Shown piece by piece: positions 51,101 through 61,800 of a stretch of DNA of 64,000 nt (positions are counted from its first letter, which is position 1; each line of letters opens with the position of its first letter). A program made the position numbers and the translations under genes. Below the pieces are notes generated by a model. The model worked only from the letters and a program-made list of their open reading frames with translations, did not search any database and was not told the origin of the DNA. This DNA is from Helopsaltes ochotensis (Eukaryota; Chordata; Aves; Passeriformes; Locustellidae), in NCBI GenBank assembly GCA_013400155.1, contig VXBM01000008.1:124001-188000 (forward strand), in the 5' to 3' direction.

Positions 51101-52735
51101 CAGGACATTTTGTTCCTTTGAGCCAAGAGTGTCCACTTCTGATGTCCACTCATTGAGAGGAGTGTTAAGAAATTCAGAATAATTCAACTGAAAATAACAT
51201 AACAGACAATAGAAGAGAGGGAAGGAAGGGAAAAAATCATTTAAGAAAACCTTTAAAGGCTGTTTCCAGCAGCTTAGTAGGCCTAATTTAATGAAACCAA
51301 GGTTAGGAATGTCATGAACACAAATCAGAGAAGAATTTATTCCACCTGATCTTAGCTGATCTAGTGTCCCCTAGTGTGAGTCACCTCTTCCAGGCCTTCT
51401 GTGTAACTGAAGGAAAGTGTCATCACCCCAGGATGCTTTTCCTCCAGCAGCAAACAAATGTCCCAAACAACCTGGATAAATCATTATCTGTCTCCATGGA
51501 CTACAAGGGGAAAGTAAATGATTTATTCAGGCTAGACACCTGATACTGAGACAAGTGAATTAAAAAGAGATAAATCCTCACATACACTGCATGTATGTGA
51601 GGGGAGCAAAGCTATGCAGTAGCTTACTGGAGCAGACCAGGGTTTATAGAGATCTATCTGCTAAAAGTTGAAGGTGGACTAGATCAAGCTATAAATAAAG
51701 CAAAGGGCTTTTAAAACACTAGAAAATTTACTAGATTTACTAGAAAGTGCAGCAGATCCTTCATGACTGATAATTTTAAACAAAAGATTTGTTGTTTTTT
51801 TCCTCAAAATGCTTTAGCTCAAAAATTTAATTTCACAGAAGTGTTGCATTAGTTTAGTAGCGAGATTCATCTGCTGTTAGGGATCTAAGCATGTATCATT
51901 TACAGCTCAAATTAACACCTTAGGCTCAGGTGCTTTCCTTAAAAAGTAAGCACCTTCAGAGGGTACTTGTTCAATCCCAAAAACAGGGCAGGGCAGAGAA
52001 ATTGTTTACCAGAGGCACCTGTTTCTTTCCTACTGTTGAAGTGTGTGCTGTACAATTCACATTGATATGGGACATTGAACTTCCATCTAGGTGAGATGAT
52101 TTTCATAATGCGTGGTTTCTCCCTGGTCTGACAGCTCATGAAATGCTGACCAAAGTGACGGGCAATGCTTTCACATCCAGTCATAGATTGTACGTATTTC
52201 TCACTCATGTAGATCTTGTCATAAAACACCACAGAATTCCCTCAATTTCCCCTGTGCATATAATTGTCTTTCAGTGCTCTTATATTTATATGTTGACTAT
52301 TAAAATATAATTATGTTCAGTTACATGACCATGTGGGAACAGCAATATTTTATTCATTGATTTGATTCCATTGCCCATTCTAAGCCCATGTTTTTTATGG
52401 CAAATAGAAAAAAACTAAGCTATTCCCAGTTTTCTACTCTAGAAATTCTAGTAAAGCAGGATAAGCGGGACATTTTTATTAAGCATTCTCAGCTGCAGGA
52501 GTTCATTTGAAGAATGATCAGGCCTCAGTCATAATAGTGTAAGGACAAAATAATGATTATATATTCCCAGTCCACCATTAGAAAAGTATTTGTTCCACTT
52601 CTCTCCTGAATAATTTGAGGACATGTGGAAAGAATGCTCCTCCTATCCTAGCCCTTGTCCTCTAGTGTTCAGCTCTTTGTTTAGAGGGAATATAAAATGC
52701 TACTGCACAGTTATATCTCACCTTAATGCATTCAG
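48193..52735. other. Non-genic DNA
   Basis: No gene, RNA or repeat family was recognised. The segment 48,820-49,200 is richer in G+C and contains a G7 run near 48,983, without CpG clustering. The remainder is AT-rich. Confidence 0.5.
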
Positions 52736-52754
52736 ACAAAATTTCCCTCTCCAC
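52736..52754. repeat. 19-bp direct repeat, copy 1
   Basis: acaaaatttccctctccac occurs here and exactly again at 54,196-54,214. The interval between copies is about 1.44 kb. See the finding on this interval. Confidence 0.9.
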
Positions 52755-53305
52755 TCTCCATGTATGTTTCACAGACATTTTTAGAGGCACAAAACAACCT
52801 CAAAATGCCATCTTGCACAAAAAAAAAAAAAAAAAAAGCAATGGTAGCAGATATTTCTTCTGACTCTTGGCTGATAAGAATATTACTGTTTCTGAAGTCT
52901 CCAAATTGCCATTCATCTTCATTAAATGCAAAAGTGGTTTCAGATTTCTCCTTCTTGCAGGCTTTGAGTTCATGCATTGAATCAGTTGCAAAGGTGACAG
53001 TGAAAAGCTGCAAACTACCCAAGAGGATCAGCGCCACTCTGTCTTTCCTGCAGAGATCCTCTGAGAGAAGGATTGCGCTTTGCACAGAGAAGTGGCACAG
53101 TCTGTACAGAATTACCACATATATCCTACTGCTAACGTGCTTTATGCATCTGCAGTGCTGGGACCAGATTTGCCTCTACATGCCAATTTTTCAAAAGAAA
53201 AGCCTTGGCTTTTCCAGATTAGTGGTGGAATATGTTTCAGCAAATCAGCCAGACAAGCAGATCAGATACGCTTCCATCTGTACTGAGCCTGGACATAAAC
53301 CTTAG
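52755..53305. other. Region open on both strands, unrecognised
   Basis: The + strand has an ATG-initiated open frame of 181 codons (52,760-53,305) that runs through an A19 tract (52,819-52,837) as a lysine run. The minus strand has a frame of 128 codons (52,732-53,118) starting with GTG, with its first well-placed ATG near 52,977. The minus frame has the more protein-like composition (KKEKSETTFAFNEDEWQFG, ILISQESEE). I recognise neither product. No promoter, Kozak context or polyadenylation signal favours a gene, and a long frame can arise by chance. It could also be an exon of an unknown minus-strand transcript or a decayed element. Confidence 0.25.
52819..52837 (+). repeat. Poly(A) tract, A19
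   Basis: Nineteen consecutive A residues. There is no recognisable retrocopy body directly upstream on the + strand, so tail status is not established. Confidence 0.9.
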
Positions 53306-53714
53306 AAAAATCTCCCTTCACAAAACTTCTGCACAAATTAGAACATCTACCCACCACTGAGACAAGAAACTCCAAATATGGGAAGAACATGGTCAAATGT
53401 ACCCTGAGAAAATCAGCGATAAACATCACAGATTTGTGAGCAGATCAACACACGAGTTGAGGGCACCATGTCCTCGGGGCCATAGGATGCTTGTGCTCTG
53501 TGGAACAACTTTGCAGCAACAAGGCCGTGTAAATTGATTCTGCTGGCCCTATTTCCTGATGGGGCACTGGCAGATTACAAAATGCAGAGGCTGAGCAATA
53601 GACAAGAACAGAAGCATACCTGAAATATATATACCTCCAGCCGACCCCTTGGGCTCCTAGGCTAGCTCAGTTTCTAGGGGTATTGAAGGGAATATTTCAG
53701 GGAGCAGAATAAAA
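53306..53714. other. Non-genic DNA
   Basis: No feature was recognised in this stretch, which lies between the doubly open region and an LTR-like segment. Confidence 0.5.
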
Positions 53715-54060
53715 GATTCCAGAAGAGAGGCTCTCACCTCCTGGGATCAGTCTACACTTTATTCTTGAGATGCTTCCATGGAGAGAGAGAGGAGAGAGAG
53801 AGAAAGAAGCAGGAAGAACGGAGCTTTATCTAGTTTTTGGCTTAAGGGAGATAACGGGCACAGAGCCAATAGGATCAAAGGGAAAGAGGATCAAACTATA
53901 TGGTCAGGAATCCCAGGGGTTCTCTGGGGAAAAATCTATTCCCCAAAGGATTACAACACATACCTACAATGAAATTCAGCAGCAAACCCCAGCCATCTCT
54001 GTAGCTGATGTCTACGTCTGAACTGATTATCCAGATTCCCTTGATAGCTGGTGAACAGAA
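53715..54060 (-). mobile_element. Possible degraded LTR-like segment
   Basis: The + strand reads 'cagtctacactttattcttg' (an AATAAA on the minus strand followed by GU-rich sequence), a GA-rich tract (53,778-53,812) and a purine-rich body with 'gagccaataggatcaaagg'. This arrangement recalls antisense avian retroviral LTRs, but I cannot match a family and see no TG...CA borders or target duplication. It could equally be unique sequence with a GA microsatellite. Confidence 0.25.
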
Positions 54061-54195
54061 GCCTTTGTCCAATAGGAGTTACATGCCCTACATGGCTCTT
54101 CTGACTACAAAGGGAATCCCTTTGACTTGCTTAGGCGTAGACTTCTGTGAAACCTATCCCAGAGAAATTGTCTGACAGTACAAAGCCACCAGGGC

Positions 54196-54214
54196 ACAAA
54201 ATTTCCCTCTCCAC
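54196..54214. repeat. 19-bp direct repeat, copy 2
   Basis: Exact second copy of acaaaatttccctctccac; the first is at 52,736-52,754. Confidence 0.9.
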
Positions 54215-54256
54215 CTGTGATAGCAGCATAGGCCCATCTTCTATTTTGTGTGCACT

Positions 54257-54309
54257 ATTGTGGCTGAAACACACTGTGTGCACAATTGTGGCTGAAACAC
54301 ACTGTGTGG
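54257..54309. repeat. 28-bp tandem duplication
   Basis: The unit starts attgtggctgaaacacactg and continues tgtgcaca; it occurs at 54,257-54,284 and again at 54,285-54,309 (25 bases of the second copy, differing only at the end). The copies are essentially identical, which suggests a recent duplication or replication slippage. Confidence 0.95.
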
Positions 54310-54570
54310 CCTCTTTACAGTTAAAGAGAAGGTTTAATCCTGCTCAACATATGCACCTCCCTGATTTGAGGCTTGTCCACAGGATCAGACTTTGGCAGGG
54401 ACCTTTTATGGGGGTACATTCAGTCATAATCATACAGTGCTAGAGGAAAGTGCTTACAATAAAAACCACAGATGTTCATCACAAAATATGGTTTCATCAA
54501 CCACAACATATTACAAAAATATACAAGGTCTTTAAATTGCAGAAAAGCTTACATATCTCAGAGCCACTGC

Positions 54571-54602
54571 TCTCTACCATGAGAAAGTTCTCATGGTAGA
54601 GA
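54571..54602. repeat. Quasi-palindrome, 15-bp arms with 2-bp spacer
   Basis: The left arm tctctaccatgagaa (54,571-54,585) and right arm ttctcatggtagaga (54,588-54,602) are perfect reverse complements separated by AG. No neighbouring terminator, transposon border or known binding site explains it. Possible origins are template switching during replication or a cruciform-forming site. Confidence 0.95.
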
Positions 54603-55499
54603 ATATTCCAGACTGTATAACCTGTGAAGCCTCCACTGTTATCTAAACTTGACATTTCTGCTTGTTTTCTTTATGTTCTTTTTGCACAAAGCAGGCAGCT
54701 GACAAAAATGTCGATTCCTTCCAGTTGCTGTTTGATTCTGGGGAAATACATGCATGTGGAACCAGTTTACTGTTCTCTAAATTACAACAACATTATATTT
54801 TTGTGTGAAAGTAAATTAATCCATCAACTGCAAGATCAGAAGGGGACAAACTTCTAAGAAGCACAAAATCCCAAGTTTGGGTTATCTCAAAGCCAAATAT
54901 GTCTGAAACAATTCTTCAGAAGAACGGAATCAAAATGACGAGGAATAAAGTGTTATTGGCTCAAGAAGTCTTGTCCATGAGTAATATGAAACTTGCACTT
55001 AAGTACTATAAAATTTGTGATGCCTTTCTTTCAAGGAAAGTAACAGAAAATGATTTCGTGTTTTTAAGTGAAATTCACACATAAGACAAATTATTTTCAC
55101 CTTAGTGGACCGATAATCTTGGTTTTAATTGACTTCTATTATTTATCCTAGCTTCAAATAATAGAAGACTCACTGCACTGGAAACTATTGATATTGGCTA
55201 CATTACTGTGACATGTACTATAGCTCTGGCTCACCTTTGTGTAACACGTCATAAATGCAGTACCTACCAGCACTGGATTTGTCAGGGAATTAAAACAGGC
55301 AAGAGATGAAGTGAGCAGCTACTGCCACTGTGAGTAGTCACAAGTCTCATCCACTTGCAGGGGTGATCTTGGCTGTGTGGTGTTTTAGGAACAGCACTCC
55401 CTAGCTCAGTGCCCCCTTACAAGGAGACTCTCCCAAATCAGATGACGATTGCCTGCTTCCCTCCCCCCTCCAGTGGGAGACACAAAAGGCAGAGATTAT
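54603..55499. other. Non-genic DNA
   Basis: AT-rich up to about 55,280, then GC-richer sequence approaching the LTR. No gene was recognised. Part of 55,280-55,499 could belong to the LTR element. Confidence 0.45.
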
Positions 55500-55848
55500 G
55501 GGCTGAGGTAAGAAAATTTACTGGAAACAGCAATGAGATAAGAAAATGAACTATAACAGCAACAATATAAAAGCAACAGTGTACAAAGAGAGGGCAATTT
55601 ACAAGCAGAATACTCACCAAGCTGAGACAATGAATAATGGTAGCTGGGCCCTACATCCACCACATTTTCACATGACTGGAAATGGTGCTCCTTCCTCTCA
55701 GAAGTGTGGAGTTGTTTACCCCGCCCCAGATATCATGTAAGATGGTATGGGGTAACACAAAGTATTTGTCATGCCCACATGGCTCCAAACTACTCTCTCA
55801 AGGGCTACTGGGAAAATTAACCCTGTCCTTGGCTGGAACTAGGATGGC
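55500..55848 (-). mobile_element. Degraded avian ERVL-type LTR (antisense)
   Basis: On the + strand the segment shows the usual order of a reverse-complemented avian ERVL LTR: 'aatttactggaaacagcaa' and 'gagataagaaaatgaac' in the A-rich part, 'tgtacaaagagagggcaatt', 'gcagaatactcaccaagctg', a central GC-richer part, then near the right end 'ctactgggaaaattaaccct' and 'ccttggctggaactagga'. The match rests on my memory of these LTRs and the copy is clearly diverged. There is no coding sequence, and clear terminal dinucleotides or target duplications are lacking. It is an inert relic, possibly a solo LTR. Its right part resembles that of the LTR at 21.8-22.1 kb. Confidence 0.55.
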
Positions 55849-58800
55849 CTGCAACCCATTTTTAGAAACAGGTAGTTCCTAGAACCCAGTTTCTGCATAT
55901 TCAGCAGCGGAAATGTGAGAAATGCTGCAGGGTTCGACATTACCTGTAAGATCACTACTCTCAGAGTACCATAGTTGCATAGAAGGATGGAGGGCCCAGA
56001 AACCCTACTGAAGAAAGCCCGCACACCTTTCTGAGATACTGTAGATCCCTCTGATTTCAGGAGAAACATTCCTAGTTACTGGAGGGAAGTAATCAGGCCT
56101 TCTTTCCTCATCTATGGCTCTGGAGGAAGCAGGAGATGCATCTCCAGAACCCTCAAAGACTGGCAGAGGAGCATCTGGGAGAACATCCCATGGCATGCTG
56201 AGCTGCCCAGCAGCTTCCTGTTGTGCATTCCAGGACACTCTTAACAGCGGCTGGGGTTGCCATCTGGATGGGCACAAATCTGGGTTTTAGAATGGTCACA
56301 GGTTAACATTTAGAGGAAACACTGACTTCCGTGCTGTGTTTATTTGGGGGATAGAGTTACTTTCTTTCCTAGCTACTTCTTGTTCTCACACTTTTCATGG
56401 CCCCTACAGAAATGTTTTTTGGATCTGCAATACTGTCAGTAGGCAGGGTGATCCTGCTCGTTGTACTTGTGTTGTTATTTTTTTTCTAGCGGATAGAAAG
56501 TCAGCAGTGTCACAGGATTTACATACAGCTTGCTCTTCAAGCTTAACCTTTAATAGAATTACAAAATGACTGATATGCAAGAACTGATTAGAGAGAAAAT
56601 GAAACTGTAGCCACCAAATTCACAGGTCACTCACTGCAATTTGATAGAGGTCAAAAATCACAGTGCGATGCCAAGTTCATACATTTCACAGCTATTTCAA
56701 TGACACCTCTTACACACAGGCAAGTTACAATCACATCACAAGAATTTCCTGCCATTTCTGTCTTTTTCTCTCAATAGTCTGCAATATCTGTTTAATATCC
56801 CAGCTACACAGCATTTAAATAGCTTTTAAATAGCTTCCCCATTCTCAAAGGAAAGATTTTCAGCTATCCCATGCCTTAAACTAAAGTAAATGAATTGTCA
56901 CCTTTCTCATAATCTCAGCACATCCTGTTTGTCCTGCTACAAAGACTGCAGGGAACACCATGAGCTCATTAATTCTCTTTCCAACTCTCAACCAAAAGAA
57001 CAGCCACTGAGCAGAAGTCACCAGCAACGTACCCTCTTGATGCACAGAGCCTATTGCTGATTTGGTGCTGGTGAGATGTTGTTTCCTAGGAGCTGAGCAA
57101 CTCTGCTGGTACACCAGAATTTTCTAAGTGTCATTTTTAAGTAGCTCCCAAATAACTCCTAAGACAAATATTCGCTCAATCAAGCAGTTAGAATCTGAAA
57201 CAAAAATGTTGATATTTTGTCTATGTAGTACTAGATTTAATGTTGAGAGAAGGTTTTTAAACAAGCATTTCTAATTTCATTGCAGTGAGCAATGTCTGCC
57301 ACTGTTATGGCCACTCATATGTTTTGACCACCATGCCTCATTTGCAACAACCTTAAGTTCAGAATTGAAATACAAAGCAGGAAAACAGCAAATATTTGAA
57401 TTACTTCTTGGGTTTCACTTCAGCATATTCATGTTTCCTCCAGTCACTGCTAGATGACTATTCCTCAGTTCCAAATGAAAGCTCATATCTTTTCATTGAT
57501 GCTGACTGCTTCTTTTCACATTAAATGTGTTTTACCTACAGCTCTGTCAATTTAGACACCATGGACAGATCTATATAACCTAATCTCCACACATCTCAAC
57601 CCAGTGTTTCCTGTATCCTACTGATCAGACAAGAAGGGCAAACAACCATCTCTGCAGAGGGACAGTATAGACTTTGTGAATATGGGATTCTGTAAACAGG
57701 TAAGTTAATGATGCACTTCTGCTGATTCTTCAGGAATGATTTCTTCATTATTTAATATCATCTCAATGATTTGAATGTCATTACTGTTAGCCATGGCTGT
57801 TAATAACTTGCTGTTGCCTTATCTCATTATCTGCTTTGCTGCAGTACCACGACAAAGATTTGCCACATCTAATTTACATGTTCATCACGCAGTCTAAGCT
57901 AATCAGCTAGGATTTTCCATAACCAGTGAAGTATATCTAAAATACATATCTAAGTATCTTTGAAAAACTTGCACTGTGATGATGTCTTTTTCTCTCCCCT
58001 TATATGAAAGATATTAAATGACTGTCTTTGATAGCCTAGTTCCCCTGTGTGTTCCTAATTTAGCTTTGACAGCCAGAGTTAGGCAAGACATATTCCATAT
58101 TAAATTGCCTTTTAGTCTTACATTCAGTGACCTATTATAATTAGCATATGTAATATAAGTTCTTCCTGATTTCTTTCTAAAACTATTTATTTTAAACCAT
58201 GCATTGCTTGGTTAATTCATACATCAGAATTGGTCTTTCAGTGCTGTGCCATTTTACTGAAACAATGGAAATGAAGAACAATGTGTAAGGCGGATTCTTT
58301 GATTCTAAGATAGATAAAACAAAAATGTTCTTTAACCAACTTTGCACAGGAAGACCAAGTGAAAATACAGGGTAAACACCTGTCCAGAAAAATTATTCTG
58401 AAGGTGACCACCATGAGCCAAACTCCCCATTCTCCCTCATTCAGCTCCTCTCACCAATCACATGACTTCAGAATACAATTATGTAGAAAAAATGTTTTCA
58501 CTGTATATTTATTTCCAGAGTCCCTTTATTACAAGGATTTGTTTTCTCTTATTTAGTGTTTCCAGATTTATCACTGAGCAGAGCACAGAGTATTTGTAGC
58601 TATGCAGGTAGCAAGGATCTCTGCTAGATCCATCGTGTATTAATCCATCAACATACAAGGAATGAAGAGCACCCCAAACAAGTCCAGCCCCAGTCTGCCC
58701 AACTCCAGGCAGCTGTGGGGAGAATATCAACAGCAAGCCAGGCAAAACACACAGATGACCCATGGACACAGCACATTTAACAGAAATTTAGCATTCCTCC

Positions 58801-61800
58801 ATAGTTCTGCCCAGGAAAACTTTACATCTATCTTGACTCAAACTGGATGTGAATGCAATCGTTTTTAAAATATCATCATTGCATTACTTGAAGGAACATA
58901 CTGAAAACAGATTAAGACTGGGTCTAGAGGATATGGGGTGATTAGGTCCTATGTTCTTTGTGTAAGACTTTACGCCCCATTATAAATACACAATTCCTGT
59001 TGTAAATAGCAAAGTTAAACACGTTCTTTGCAAACTCCGCAGCAGCTGGACCATGGAAAGGTCAGCCATGTGTGCAGTGGGTCGTACTGAAAGGTCACAA
59101 GAGATGCAAATAACAATGACCTTTAGCATGGTCCACACCATTTCTCCCTTTGGAAAATGCACACAGAGTCCCCGTGGCCGACGCTCTCCCCATCCCCCCT
59201 GTGTGCAGAGAGAGGAGGATGAAGGGTCAATGCACTTTGCTAGTGTCTCTTTCTAAGGACAGTGCTCCAAGAGGTGGCTCCTGCCAGTACAGGCAGAGAA
59301 GAGGCAGAGAGCCCAGCTGTGCCACACTGGGTCCACAAGTACATTACAGACATAGCCAGTCTGTCTTTCCTAATATTTTTCTGTGTTAAAGTATTTTTTC
59401 ATTAATTTTTTTTATTCAAAATGTGTATACTACCTACATTCACCAAGGCTCTGAAATACAAAAATTTTCATAGACATATGGAAGGATAGGATGTTTACAC
59501 TTACTGTACTTTACCTCATGCTCTGCAGTTAATCATGCCTCAGATTAAACCCCTTAAAATCTAACACGAGTTTAAGAATAGAAATTAGAAACTCATAGGT
59601 AACTACTTCAGGATTGAGACCCAACTCATTGATGGCCATTGATCATATTTTTTCAAAAATAAGGAAATAGTCATAGCATTGCACATTAAGTTATAAACAA
59701 CAAAGTGATAAAATCAAAATAAATTTAAAATATTTTCTACATAATATTGTAATCGGTGGGTTCCAGGAAATTTCACTTTGCTGTTAAGAAAATATCATAC
59801 CTTTAAGAGTCCAGCTCTGCACCTTTTAAAGAGATCAGTTCTTATTCCATGCATTTCTTAATCTATTGCTTTGCTCCAGAGAGGTCTGTCAGGCCAAGTC
59901 AAACCAGACCTTAGAAATGCTGATGCTGAGTGAAGCAGAGCTGGGAACACCCATGCAAACTCCCCTGCTGGTGGAGTTAGGGAATTCTATATGCATAATT
60001 GTGAACCGATTTCCATTTTAAGGTAGACAGAATTAAATAACATATCTAGGTACATACTGTAAAATAGTGTACGTAAAAAATAGGGTGGAATGGTTGCATC
60101 GAATCACAGAAAATTATAGAAATAGGGCTCATCTCCTAATTAAAGAACATCACCAATTTAAAAGAAGGCATTTGTATAAATGAAAAACATTTGTATAAAA
60201 CTTGTTTAAATGCCACCAAGCAACAGTGTAAAAAAGACAAATTTAGCATTTTGCTGATGAGAATATTTTCCAAATTAGCTGTTGATTTATTCCCTATGGC
60301 ATGGTGCATGAGAGGTTGGAAGTAAAAGTCTTTTATTCTCTGAGGATTTTTTCCAGCATCCCCCAAACACAGGGGTTGAGCAGAAGGCAGCTGAACTGGA
60401 GGTGGTCTTTTGCCCTTCCCTCACAGCAATCTCTCAGGTTGCTGCCCCAGCACCTTCAGCTGCATGCTCAGCAGAAATGGTGAGCAGCAGGCATGGACCT
60501 CAGCTGTGGCTTTCACTTAAATTCCATCCCACTGCCAACTGGTGGCAGAGGAGTAATTTGTGCTTATGGCTCAGACAACAAACACAGAGCTACCACACAT
60601 GGCACATGAGTCAGCTGGACATGGATTTAATTTCTCTGCACTAGAGGGAAAGAAACCCATGTTCTTTCTATGAACTCTTCTCAGCAGCAGAGAGAGCCAC
60701 TCCTCATGCAATCACTGCTAGACAATTTTTTTATTGAGCAAGCCTCTCAGAGATAAACAACTTTGCTATTAGTGCAGTGCAATGAAAATAAAATCCATGG
60801 CAGATGGTTGCCAGTGAGTCTTGTTCAGACACTTCAGATAAAAAGGGGATGGCAGAGAGACACAAGTTTAAAGCAGAAATTGGTGGAAATTAACAATGTT
60901 ATGAATTCACCACTGTCTTACAGACTCCTTTAACCAGGGAAACCTCAAGATAATTGCAGATTTGCCCCTTTCTGTTTCTTCCACTTTAAAATTTTTGTTT
61001 AAGTCTATTTTACATACACAATATACTTTTTACTTCGGGAAAAACTTTGAATATAGAAGTTGAGAAACATGAAATGAAAGTATAACATAATATGTCTCCT
61101 CCACAGGAAAGGAAATAGTAGAGAAAAGATTTTTATTATTATTCTTAGAGCTTGTTGTAGAGTTGTAGAGTTATTATATGATATACTTCTTGTCATCTTA
61201 AAAACTAGGGATGAGTTTTAGAGTCATGTTGTTTAGACATATATTTTAAGCAAGAGGCCTAAAATTGAGTCAAAATAGAAAAATAATTATTTTTGCAAGC
61301 ATCTCACATAAACACAGACTAGTTTCATTAAAGATTAGTATCTTTTATTGATTTATTTTATATTTAATTGGAAAACAAATCCGCTTACCTCTGTTATAAG
61401 GAATTCATGAAAGACAAGAATATATGATTTAATATTCATGTGTGTCCCTATGCCCATTTAAGTGCCAAGTTTATTTTGGTGTTTTACTATCAGCTGTCAC
61501 AATGTTCCCACAAGTAATGGTCAGCCCAGCCAAAATCTGCCTGTGATAGAAATTGTGAGGAGTCCCAGGATAACAGCACACTGTGTATCAACACATTCTC
61601 TTTTATCAGCTTCAAAATGGATTTTTTCTAATTCCACAGTAAAATGCTTTGTTCTTCTACTATGGAGAGTAAGAGAAGTGCTATTTTTGTACCACTTTAT
61701 ATAATTTTGTCAAATATCTTCATTAAATTAGATCAGTCCTACTCTTCTCAGAATCTACTACCTTCGTTTTCAGTTTTAATTGCATCTGTCAAATAAATTT

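Noticed and set aside
52819..52837. Poly(A) tail of a processed pseudogene
   Set aside because: No gene-like body lies upstream on the + strand, the candidate frame on the minus strand has the wrong polarity for this tail, and processed pseudogenes are rare in birds.
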